From the NCBI RefSeq assembly GCF_008629675.1, contig NZ_VWOX01000001.1, positions 496,001-560,000 of the forward strand: a stretch of 64,000 bases of DNA, given 5' to 3'. Positions 18,353 through 25,665 of the stretch are shown one piece after another. Below the pieces are notes generated by a model, which saw only the letters and a list, made by a program, of their open reading frames with translations, did not search any database and was not told the origin of the DNA. Positions within the stretch are counted from its first letter, which is position 1; each line of letters begins with the position of its first letter. The stretch comes from Roseiconus nitratireducens (GTDB lineage Bacteria > Planctomycetota > Planctomycetia > Pirellulales > Pirellulaceae). Both the position numbers and the translations under genes were made by a program.

Positions 18353-18826
18353 GGCATTGACGTCAAGCGGGCCAATTGGAGGGCAAGAACTGCACTCAAA
18401 GTAGCCCAAGGCGGCCGGGGGAAAAATGGCGGGTAAGGAGGTTGCGGAGGCAGTTGCCACCGCGCGGAGCGGGCTCTGGTTCCAAAGCTCCCGCCTTGGG
18501 ACCCGCTGTCTGGCCGGCTCCGCCGGCGAGGCTGATTGCCACTTCACCCTCCCTCCGGGAGGGTCGCGGAGGAGCTTGCGACGACGCGGGGAGGGCACGT
18601 CGAGCGCCATTGATTTCAGCTGATTCTTGAAGGCACCCTCCCCAAAGGCTCGTGCCTCGCCTTTGACCCTCCCGAAGGGAGGGTGAAGGTTGTTTTGGAG
18701 CGTTTGTACTTTCGTCGATTCCAACGCGTTGGATAGCGACGTCGGGCGCCGCGTCCGGGGGCTGTTGCGATTAAACTGTCGGCGAAAGTATTCTCCCGAC
18801 CCGGCACCCGCGAGGAGCCCCCGGCC
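18353..18826. other. Repeat-bearing intergenic region, 474 bp
   Basis: Lies between panB and the C1 operon, which diverge, so it should contain both promoters. It carries two copies of a hairpin repeat (18546-18564 and 18666-18684) in opposite overall orientation. A GAGGAG Shine-Dalgarno-like sequence lies about 9 bases before the operon's first ATG. No small gene was recognised; the open frames through it depend on the repeats. Confidence 0.5.
18546..18684. repeat. Inverted pair of ACCCTCCC-GGGAGGGT hairpin elements
   Basis: Each copy forms an 8-bp stem ACCCTCCC/GGGAGGGT with a 3-base loop: TCC at 18554-18556 in the first copy (18546-18564) and GAA at 18674-18676 in the second (18666-18684). 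The flanks read CTTCACCCTCC in one and GAGGGTGAAGG in the other, showing inversion. A degenerate relative lies at 25513-25536. They look like a dispersed intergenic repeat family. Confidence 0.8.
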
Positions 18827-19723
18827 ATGCGATTTGCCCTGCTCCCTTTCCCCCGCGCCGCGACCGTCAACACGCTGTGTGGGATCCTCACGTTGTGGTT
18901 GTCCGCGAGCTGTGGCATCGCCCGCGTCGATGCGGCTCCACCCGGGTTCGCCGCCGGCGGGCCCGGGGCGACACCAGCCAACGAGGTGACCAATTTCAAA
19001 GGCAAGTTGAAGGGCATGCGGCGCGGTGTTGTGATGGTGGAAAAGGAAGATGGCAGCGAAGCGATGGTGATGTTGCCGGAAACGGTGTCGTCCTTCCAGT
19101 TTGTCGCCAAGGCTTCGCCGGCGTTCCTGCGACGCGGGATGCTGGTGCGATTCAGCGGTGATTTCGGGCCCGGGGGAATCCCGGTGTCGCCGATTAACAA
19201 GGTCACGTTGTTCCAGCCCGTCCCGCTGCAGTCATTGCATGGCCGTGCCAAAGAACAATTCACCCCGGGGGTCCACAGCGATCAGCGGGGCCGCGGCAAG
19301 CAGATGATGGCCGGCAAGTTGACGGTGGTCGGTTCGCTGCTCGGTTTGACACCCAACGGGGTGCTGGCGGTCCAGGCCGGAAAGACTCCCGTGCAGATCC
19401 CCTTGTCGGCCGACGCCGAACTGCAGATTCAGTACAACAACCTGTCACTGGCGCAACCGGGCGACACGGTCAGCGTCGCCGGCTTTTACCAGCCGCCGAA
19501 TGAAAACCAGGTGAAAGCGGATCGAATCACCATCACGACCGACCGCGTCTACGGCGAAGCGCCGGCCGAAGAAGGGCAGCGACGCCGTCGCCGGGGCGAG
19601 GGTGACGCGGCACCCGCTGATGGAGCGCCTGGTGAGGCAGCAGACGCGGCCGAGGTACCCGGTGATGGGAACGCTGGGCCGAAAGAGGGTGACGGACCGA
19701 AGGCGGCTGCAGAACAAGATTGA
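18827..19723 (+). CDS. Exported protein of unknown function, coupled to fhcA
   Basis: The 298-residue protein has an N-terminal signal peptide (hydrophobic LCGILTLWLSASCGIARVDA, about 17-36). Residues 52-240 contain short beta-rich units (FKGKLKGMRRGVVMVEKEDG, MLVRFSGDFG, AGKLTVVGSLLGLTPNGVLAV, DTVSVAGFYQ) that read like repeated OB- or barrel-type folds. A basic RRRRRGEG stretch precedes an Ala/Gly/Asp/Pro-rich tail. I know no function for it. Its TGA overlaps the fhcA ATG in the sequence TGATG, so its translation is coupled to that of the C1 operon. An exported protein in front of cytoplasmic C1 enzymes is unexpected. GAGGAG about 9 bases before the ATG supports the start. Confidence 0.7.
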   Translation: MRFALLPFPRAATVNTLCGILTLWLSASCGIARVDAAPPGFAAGGPGATPANEVTNFKGKLKGMRRGVVMVEKEDGSEAMVMLPETVSSFQFVAKASPAFLRRGMLVRFSGDFGPGGIPVSPINKVTLFQPVPLQSLHGRAKEQFTPGVHSDQRGRGKQMMAGKLTVVGSLLGLTPNGVLAVQAGKTPVQIPLSADAELQIQYNNLSLAQPGDTVSVAGFYQPPNENQVKADRITITTDRVYGEAPAEEGQRRRRRGEGDAAPADGAPGEAADAAEVPGDGNAGPKEGDGPKAAAEQD

Positions 19724-21414
19724 TGAAGACACTGATTCAAGGAGGACACCTGGTCGATCCGTCACGAGAGGTTGATCGCCTGGAAGACATCTGGATCGAT
19801 GGGGACCGCATCATCGACGGTGCGTCGCTTCGGCCGCAGGACGCCGACGTCGTGATCGACGCGACCGATTGCGTCGTGATGGCCGGCGGGATCGATATCC
19901 ATACGCACATCGGTGGCGGCAAGCTGGCGATCGCGCGGATGTTGTTGGACGACGTGCTGCAAGCTTCTGCGCGGTCCGCCCAGGAGCCTGCTGGGGAAAG
20001 TGCCTTCCTGCCCGTCGCTGCCGTGGCCGCCAAGCGGTATCTGGAAATGGGATACACCGTCGGCTTTGAGCCCGCGATGTTGCCGACCAATGCGCGGGCC
20101 GCTCACAGCGAGATGAATGACATGCCGGCCTTGGCGACCGGCGGTTATTGCATCCTGGGCAATGACGACGTCCTGTTGTCGATGATCGCCGATCAGCTGC
20201 CCCAGTCGCTGATCAACGACTACGTGGCCTGGATGGTCAAAGCCACGCAGGCCATCGCGGTGAAGGTGGTCAATCCCGGCGGCATTTCGGCCTTCAAATT
20301 TGGGCTCCGCGAGTTTGACGTCGATACCCCGCATCCCCGTTACGGCGTGACACCGGCCCAAATCATCCGGGTTCTCGCGCGCGCGACCCACGAGATCGGG
20401 CTGGTGCATCCGCTGCATGTCCACTGCAGCAATCTGGGCGTGCCCGGCAACATCGCCTCCACCCTGGCCACAATTGAAGCCGCCGACGGGCTGCCGATTC
20501 ATTTGACGCACGTGCAGTTTCATTGCTACGGCAACGAGGGTCCCTACCGAATGTCGTCAGCCGCCGAACAGTTGGTTGCCGCGTTGAACCGTCATCCCAA
20601 CGTGACGGTGGACGTGGGCCAGGTCATGTTCGGCCAAACCGTGACGATCAGTGCCGATTCGATGCACCAGCACGCCAACCGCAAGCGGGCGACGCCGCGA
20701 AAGACCGCGCTGGTCGACATCGAGTGCGAAGCGGGCTGCGGTGTCGTCCCGTTTCGGTACCGGCGCCGGCGGTTTGTTCATTCGTTGCAATGGGCCATCG
20801 GCCTGGAACTGTTTTTGACGATCGATGACCCCGCTCGCGTGTTCTTGACCACCGACCATCCCAACGGAGCGCCGTTTACCGCGTACCCGCATCTGATCCG
20901 GCTGCTCGGCGACCGTTCGTTTCGCGAGACGGCGTTGGCCGAGATTCATCCCGACGCCGCCGCGGCTTCATCGTTGGCCGGCATTGACCGTGAATACTTG
21001 GTCCATGAGATCGCCACGATGACACGCAGCGGACCGGCATCGATTCTGGGCCTGGCGGATCGCGGGCATTTGGCCGCCGGGGCGATCGCCGATCTGGCGT
21101 TGTATCGTCGCGACGATCAGAACCTGGAAAAAATGTTTCGTTCGCCCGAGCACGTCTTCGTGCGGGGTCAACATGTGATCGATTCCACCTCGTCCGATCG
21201 CTTGCGAGCGGTAGCCAGCGATCGATCCAAGCTTCCGCCGCAGACGTTGACAGCGGATCTCGTGTCGAATCCGGAATCCGTCGACGGGTTTGCCGAACGC
21301 TTTCAACAACGTTCCTGTTTTGACCTTCGCCGGCTGTGGATCAGCGACGACGAATTGCACAGCGTCATTGGCAGCGAACCGGTCAAACAATTCAGCCGGG
21401 GGCGCGAGCGATGA
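19723..21414 (+). CDS. fhcA: Formylmethanofuran dehydrogenase subunit A (formyltransferase/hydrolase complex)
   Basis: The 563-residue amidohydrolase-fold subunit handles the hydrolysis of the formyl group to formate in the Fhc complex, the last step of tetrahydromethanopterin-linked formaldehyde oxidation. Probable binuclear-metal ligands are in place: H60 and H62 in GGIDIHTHIGG, K181 in AVKVVNPGG (the carboxylated Lys), His in HPLHVHCSNLG and LTHVQFH, and D378 in FLTTDHPNGAPFTAYP. Start at ATG 19723 overlaps the upstream stop; the fhcD ATG overlaps its own stop. In characterised methylotrophs FhcA works with FhcB, FhcC and FhcD; fhcB is not adjacent here. Confidence 0.95.
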   Translation: MKTLIQGGHLVDPSREVDRLEDIWIDGDRIIDGASLRPQDADVVIDATDCVVMAGGIDIHTHIGGGKLAIARMLLDDVLQASARSAQEPAGESAFLPVAAVAAKRYLEMGYTVGFEPAMLPTNARAAHSEMNDMPALATGGYCILGNDDVLLSMIADQLPQSLINDYVAWMVKATQAIAVKVVNPGGISAFKFGLREFDVDTPHPRYGVTPAQIIRVLARATHEIGLVHPLHVHCSNLGVPGNIASTLATIEAADGLPIHLTHVQFHCYGNEGPYRMSSAAEQLVAALNRHPNVTVDVGQVMFGQTVTISADSMHQHANRKRATPRKTALVDIECEAGCGVVPFRYRRRRFVHSLQWAIGLELFLTIDDPARVFLTTDHPNGAPFTAYPHLIRLLGDRSFRETALAEIHPDAAAASSLAGIDREYLVHEIATMTRSGPASILGLADRGHLAAGAIADLALYRRDDQNLEKMFRSPEHVFVRGQHVIDSTSSDRLRAVASDRSKLPPQTLTADLVSNPESVDGFAERFQQRSCFDLRRLWISDDELHSVIGSEPVKQFSRGRER

Positions 21415-22337
21415 ACGATTCCGCCGAGGCCCTCGAGATCAATGGTGTCCGGATCGAGCCGACGTTTGCCGAAGCGTTTGACATGAAGGCCACGCGGCTG
21501 GTGATCACCGCCAGCGATGCGGAGTGGGCCGAACAGGCCGCCCGGGCGATCAGCGGGTTCGGCACCAGCGTGATCGACTGCAAATTGGAAATCGATCTTG
21601 AGCAACGGCTGACGGCGGCGGAAACGCCGGACGGACGACCGGGGGTTTCCGTGCTGGCTTTCGCCATGTCCGCCGACGAACTGCAGAAACAAATTGTTCG
21701 TCGGGCCGGTCAGTGTGTGCTGACCTGTCCGACCACCGCCCTGTTCGGCGGACTGGACCCGGCGGTGTGTCCGAAACGTTTGGCGTTGGGGAAATCGCTG
21801 CGATACTTTGGTGACGGCCATCAAATCAGCAAGCTGTTCGGCGGCAGGAGGTATTGGCGGATTCCGGTGATGGACGGGGAATTCATCTGCGAGCACGAAG
21901 TCCCCCGCACCGACGGAATCGGGGGCGGGAACTTTTTGTTGATCGCTCGCGATTTGGAATCGGCCAGCCGGGCGGCTCGGGCCGCCGTGTCTGCCATCGA
22001 GCCGCTGGCCGATGTGGTGTTGCCGTTTCCCGGCGGTGTGACTCGCAGCGGATCGAAGATCGGTTCAAAGTACAAGTCGCTGGTCGCGTCCACCAACGAT
22101 GCCTTCTGCCCCACGCTGCGCGGCGTCACGCCATCTCGGTTGGGAGCCGCCGACAACGCGGTGTTGGAAATCGTGCTGGACGGCTTGAGTGAAGCCGCGA
22201 TCGCCCACGCCATGCGCCAGGGGATTTCGGCGGCGTGTGTTTGTTGCGGCGGCCGAGGGCTGCATGCGGTCACCGCCGGAAACTACGGCGGCAAACTGGG
22301 ACGCCATCATTTTCACCTGTCCGAGCTGATGTCATGA
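21411..22337 (+). CDS. fhcD: Formylmethanofuran:tetrahydromethanopterin formyltransferase (subunit D)
   Basis: This 308-residue protein transfers the formyl group from N5-formyl-H4MPT to the methanofuran-type cofactor carried by the complex. It matches the Ftr family throughout: NGVRIEPTFAEAFDMKATRLVITA at the start (18-41), QCVLTCPTTALFGGL, YFGDGHQISK, RRYWRIPVMDGEF, GIGGGNFLLIA, and FPGGVTRSGSKIGSKYKSL. The ATG at 21411 overlaps the fhcA stop (ATGA). A longer frame begins at 21336 but lies inside fhcA and adds Arg/Gln-rich residues foreign to the family. Confidence 0.95.
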   Translation: MNDSAEALEINGVRIEPTFAEAFDMKATRLVITASDAEWAEQAARAISGFGTSVIDCKLEIDLEQRLTAAETPDGRPGVSVLAFAMSADELQKQIVRRAGQCVLTCPTTALFGGLDPAVCPKRLALGKSLRYFGDGHQISKLFGGRRYWRIPVMDGEFICEHEVPRTDGIGGGNFLLIARDLESASRAARAAVSAIEPLADVVLPFPGGVTRSGSKIGSKYKSLVASTNDAFCPTLRGVTPSRLGAADNAVLEIVLDGLSEAAIAHAMRQGISAACVCCGGRGLHAVTAGNYGGKLGRHHFHLSELMS

Positions 22338-23128
22338 CGCGGTGGGAATTCCGACTGCGCCGGGCGGGACCGGCGCACATCGATGCCTCGTCCATTCACC
22401 GAAGTCAGTTGGCTGCGCGGGACTTGGCCCAAATCCAACGGCTTTCCCTGATCGTCGACGGCGTCCCCACCGAACTCGGTGACTGTTTCGACGTTCGCGT
22501 TTCCCCGTCCGATTCCGAGCAGATCGTTTTTGAAGGTCCGCTCAGTCACGTCCACGGGTTGGCGACCAGGCATGATCGAGGGGAGTTTTTGATCGAAGGC
22601 GACGTCGGAGATTACCTGGCCAGTGCAGCGACGGGCGGCGTGGTCCAGTTGTCAGGCAGCGCGGGTGACTGGGTCGGGGCGCCGCTGGGAGCATCCCGGC
22701 TGGGGATCAATGGTGCGACCGTCAGCGTTCGGGGAAGTGTCGGCCGATATGCCGGGCATCGCATGCGGCGTGGTTGCCTGTTGGTCGACGGAGACGCTTC
22801 GGAGCTGTTGGCGGCGCTGATGATCGCCGGAACGATTGCCGTCGGGGGCAGCGTTGGTCGCCAGCCGGCGATGGGAATGAGACGGGGGACGATCCTGCTA
22901 GCCGACGCCGACTCGATGGTCACGGAATCGGGGGGCGAAGCCAGCCAGCGGTTTACCGAACCCGTGCCGTTCCGAGCCGGATTCTTGCAACTGTTGAATG
23001 ATGCCGATTTCGACCGAGTCCTGCGCAAAATTGCTGGCGGCGATGAGCTGCCGAAGGCAATTTGGCGGGTCCGGTGCGACCGCAGCGTGGGTGGCCAAGG
23101 CGAGCTGCTGTACCCGGCAAGCGAGTAA
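22334..23128 (+). CDS. fhcC: Formylmethanofuran dehydrogenase subunit C
   Basis: The 264-residue product is a right-handed beta-helix built on GXXGXXXG repeats (GDVGDYLASAATGG, SAGDWVGAPLG, RGSVGRYAGHRMRRG, GDASELLAALMIAG, GGSVGRQPAMGMRRG; about residues 92-200), shared with the C-terminal domain of glutamate synthase large subunit. In the Fhc complex this subunit helps anchor FhcD and FhcA. The ATG at 22334 overlaps the fhcD stop, making a continuous overlapping series. The gene is last in the operon; a GCCA-loop palindrome follows 20 bases after the stop. Confidence 0.92.
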   Translation: MTRWEFRLRRAGPAHIDASSIHRSQLAARDLAQIQRLSLIVDGVPTELGDCFDVRVSPSDSEQIVFEGPLSHVHGLATRHDRGEFLIEGDVGDYLASAATGGVVQLSGSAGDWVGAPLGASRLGINGATVSVRGSVGRYAGHRMRRGCLLVDGDASELLAALMIAGTIAVGGSVGRQPAMGMRRGTILLADADSMVTESGGEASQRFTEPVPFRAGFLQLLNDADFDRVLRKIAGGDELPKAIWRVRCDRSVGGQGELLYPASE

Positions 23129-23149
23129 GCTGGCCAAGTGGATAGAAGT

Positions 23150-23201
23150 GCCGTCGCCAGACGGCGGCGATGCTGCAGCTTCCACGCTCTGGCGAGCGTG
23201 G
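23150..23201. repeat. Two palindromic GCCA/TGGC-loop elements
   Basis: The first is GCCGTC-GCCA-GACGGC (23150-23165); the second is CCACGCTC-TGGC-GAGCGTGG (23182-23201). They belong to a dispersed family also seen at 25430-25449 and 51853-51872. As they lie just downstream of the C1 operon they may affect transcript ends, but no T-run follows. Confidence 0.85.
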
Positions 23202-23317
23202 CCATTTCGAAGTGTCGCCTTGCGGCTTAGTCGCTGCCGTCGCCACGCGTTCTCAGACGACACACAACTTTTCAAGCAACGCGGGCAGCGTGCCTGCGTT
23301 GCAGAGTCTTGCCGGTC

Positions 23318-23653
23318 TCAGGCGCCGAACACTTGGTGCGATCGGTCGCTCGGGTTTTCTCGCCCTTCTTCGACCTGCACGAAGCGCTCACGCCACAGCA
23401 ACCGCTGCAGCAATCCAGGGCGTCGCAGGTTCGGGTCGTCCACGTTGATCGTGTGGACCTTGCCACGGGCCGTGACCAAGCGGAGCCGGCCGTCGGACAA
23501 CACGTCGTCGACGACCCAAAACTTGTCGACCACGTAGCGGTAGGTTTCGCCCTTGGGCGATGCAATCACCTGGGCAGCTCGCCGCCCCGGCGTCGAACCT
23601 TGTTTGCTTTTTCGATAAACGGCCCAATCGCCGCGTTTCCAATTGCCTTTCAT
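23318..23653 (-). CDS. Small conserved protein of unknown function
   Basis: The 111-residue product starts MKGNWKRGDWAVYRKSKQG and continues with a beta-rich core (RYVVDKFWVVDDVLSDGRLRL; RGKVHTINVDDPNLRRP) ending LLWRERFVQVEEG. This layout, a small barrel-like basic protein, is one I recognise as recurring in Pirellulaceae, without a known function. GGAG lies 5 bases upstream of the ATG at 23653, supporting the start. No transmembrane segment or signal peptide is present. It faces the C1 operon (convergent) and may be monocistronic. RNA or nucleic-acid binding would suit its charge but is speculation. Confidence 0.75.
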   Translation of the reverse strand: MKGNWKRGDWAVYRKSKQGSTPGRRAAQVIASPKGETYRYVVDKFWVVDDVLSDGRLRLVTARGKVHTINVDDPNLRRPGLLQRLLWRERFVQVEEGRENPSDRSHQVFGA

Positions 23654-24238
23654 TGCTCCAGTCTCCTCTGGTTCCGCACGTCTCGCCGCTTTGCTCTATC
23701 GGCGAGTTGGACGTGTCCAGAACCCGCGATCACCCCAATCACTGACGCCGACACCAAAACAATGTCGAACTTCTGCCAAGTCGCAGCCGCAGGTAGAGCG
23801 CCCAGCGGATGCAAACGAAGCCGCTCCATCAGACATCAACCGTAGATAGAACGCCCAAAAAACGATAGTTGAAAATGTACCTGGGGAGCGATTTCCAACC
23901 TAACTTCATCGTTTTCTCGTCAAACGGAATGCAAACGGTGCGGATCACGCCGGACGAACCTTTGACAGCATTGCGTTCGCCGGGCCCGCTTGCTCATCGT
24001 GCAAAAGTCGTTCCAAAAAAGGCTGCGGCGGCGAGATCCGACCCGCAATGAAGCCCCCCTCAGCACGCGTCGCGGTCGACTGGGCGGACCGCAGGGAGCG
24101 ATTTGGCGTCTGGCCGGTCACTTGCCAGTCGGTCGTCGTCACCTTTAAGATGGTCGATCGCTGAGACCGGTTCGCCGGACACCCGACCGATCGTCACACG
24201 GCCTCTCCCGTCACAAGGCCAGTCACAAGGAACGTGTC
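23654..24238. other. Divergent intergenic region, 585 bp
   Basis: Lies between the minus-strand small conserved gene and plus-strand floA. It is somewhat lower in coding character than its surroundings; a 60-codon frame at 23869-24051 lacks a ribosome-binding site and any domain. The floA ribosome-binding sequence AAGGA is at its right end. I see no repeat, tRNA or clear promoter. Confidence 0.4.
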
Positions 24239-25321
24239 ATGCTCTTCTCCGTTTCGCCGTCGACAGCTTCTCCCGCCGTTGTCGGTTCTTTGATCGGTGA
24301 TTCTCCGCTGGGGCCGATTCCCGCGCTGGCGCTTTCCCCGTTGCCGCTGGCCAACACCGCGTTCTACGCCGCGTTGATCGCGGTTGGCGGATTTGTGTTT
24401 CTGGTATTCGCCGCGATCTTCGGGTTCTTTGCCCTGCGGTACGGCAAGCTATGGATCCAGGCGTACATGTCGGTTGCCGACGTCAGCGCGCCGAGCCTGA
24501 TTCGGATGCACTTCACGAAGGTCAATCCGAACGTCATCGTGCAAGCCAAGGTGATGGCCGCCCAAGCCGGATTGGACATCAGTCGCAAAGCCGGGATCAG
24601 CACGCGACGCTTGGAAGCTCACTACCTGGCCGGTGGGAACGTGATGAACGTGATCCATGCGATCATTGCCGCCCATCGAGCGGAGATCCCGTTGGATTTT
24701 GATCAGGCGGCAGCAATCGATCTGGCCGGACGTGATGTCTTGGACGCCGTCCAAACCAGTGTCTATCCCAAAGTCATCGATTGCCCCGAGCCGAGTCGCA
24801 GCGGGAAGACAACGCTGAGCGCGATCACCAAGAACGGAATTGAGCTTCGTGTGCGAGCCCGCGTGACGGTGCGGACCAACCTGGAACAACTGATCGGGGG
24901 TGCGACCGAAGACACGGTGATCGCTCGCGTCGGTGAGGCCATCATCAGCTCCATCGGTTCCGCCGAAACCCACTTTGCCGTGCTCGAGAACCCGGACATG
25001 ATCACGCGGGTGGTGTTGGAGCGAGGGTTGGATGCTCAGACGGCCTTCGAGATCGTTTCGATCGATATTGCCGACATCGATGTGGGCGAAAACATCGGCG
25101 CCCGTTTGCAGAGCGACCAGGCCGAAGCCGACACCCGCGTCGCCCGGGCGCAGGCGGAACGCCGTCGCGCCGAGGCGGTTGCCGAGGAGCAGCAAATGCG
25201 TGCCAAGGTCGCCAGCAACCGGTCGCATCTGGTGTTGGCCGAAGCCGAAGTGCCGTTGGCCATGGCCGATGCGTTTCGAGCCGGACGCATCAGCGCTCCG
25301 GAAAACGGGACGGTGAATTAG
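24239..25321 (+). CDS. floA: Flotillin-like protein FloA
   Basis: FloA scaffolds functional membrane microdomains at the cytoplasmic membrane. The 360-residue protein has one membrane segment (41-66, AFYAALIAVGGFVFLVFAAI onward), then the UPF0365/flotillin core: LIRMHFTKVNPNVIV, LDISRKAGISTRRLEAHYLAGGNV, IDLAGRDVLDAVQTSVYPKVI, the PHB-like GIELRVRARVTVRTNLEQL, and a C-terminal charged coiled-coil (ADTRVARAQAERRRAEAVAE) ending VPLAMADAFRAG. It is about 30 residues longer than typical FloA because of a small-residue-rich N-terminus before the membrane span. AAGGA precedes the ATG by 8 bases. A nodulation-efficiency (NfeD) partner, common elsewhere, is not next to it. Confidence 0.93.
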   Translation: MLFSVSPSTASPAVVGSLIGDSPLGPIPALALSPLPLANTAFYAALIAVGGFVFLVFAAIFGFFALRYGKLWIQAYMSVADVSAPSLIRMHFTKVNPNVIVQAKVMAAQAGLDISRKAGISTRRLEAHYLAGGNVMNVIHAIIAAHRAEIPLDFDQAAAIDLAGRDVLDAVQTSVYPKVIDCPEPSRSGKTTLSAITKNGIELRVRARVTVRTNLEQLIGGATEDTVIARVGEAIISSIGSAETHFAVLENPDMITRVVLERGLDAQTAFEIVSIDIADIDVGENIGARLQSDQAEADTRVARAQAERRRAEAVAEEQQMRAKVASNRSHLVLAEAEVPLAMADAFRAGRISAPENGTVN

Positions 25322-25665
25322 CCGGACCGCTGTCCGTTCCTGTAGCCACGCTCGCCAGCCGTGTAGCCATTCTCGCCAGACTTGTAGCCACGCTCGCCAG
25401 CCGTGTAGCCATTCTCGCCAGACTTGTAGCCACGCTCGCCAGAGCGTGGAGATGTGGCGTACGTCGCAAGCTCCTCAGCGCACCCCCCGCTCGGACGAGC
25501 GGGCAGCTTTATTTCACCCTCCTTTCCAAAGAGGGTCGAGGGGAGGATTGCCTCGCCTCTCGCTGAACCGGATTGCTGTCGCCGCTTCGCGGCTGGTGCC
25601 GTTTTCGGCAGCCGTTTCCGTCGGCATACGGTGACGCAGGGGGCTGTCGCCGCCTCGCGACTGGA
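25322..25665. other. Repeat-rich intergenic region, 344 bp, between convergent floA and hppA
   Basis: Holds a 21-bp tandem repeat and a perfect palindrome (25341-25449), a degenerate ACCCTC-GAGGGT hairpin (25516-25536), and short copies of 'GCCGCTTCGCGGCTGGTGCCG'-like and 'GCCGCCTCGCGACTGG' units (about 25579-25667). It is not coding. The repeats may contribute to separating the converging transcripts. Confidence 0.6.
25341..25449. repeat. Tandem 21-bp repeat ending in a GCCA-loop palindrome
   Basis: Five units of about 21 bp alternate between TGTAGCCACGCTCGCCAG and TGTAGCCATTCTCGCCAG starts (25341, 25362, 25383, 25404, 25425), giving a 42-bp super-period. Only the last unit completes a palindrome, CCACGCTC-GCCA-GAGCGTGG (25430-25449). 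The array begins 20 bases after the floA stop. It looks like a half-element of the GCCA-loop family that was amplified in tandem. Confidence 0.92.

Noticed and set aside
18353..18724. 124-codon upstream extension of panB
   Set aside because: It translates the dispersed hairpin repeats; PanB homologues begin near the ATG at 18352.
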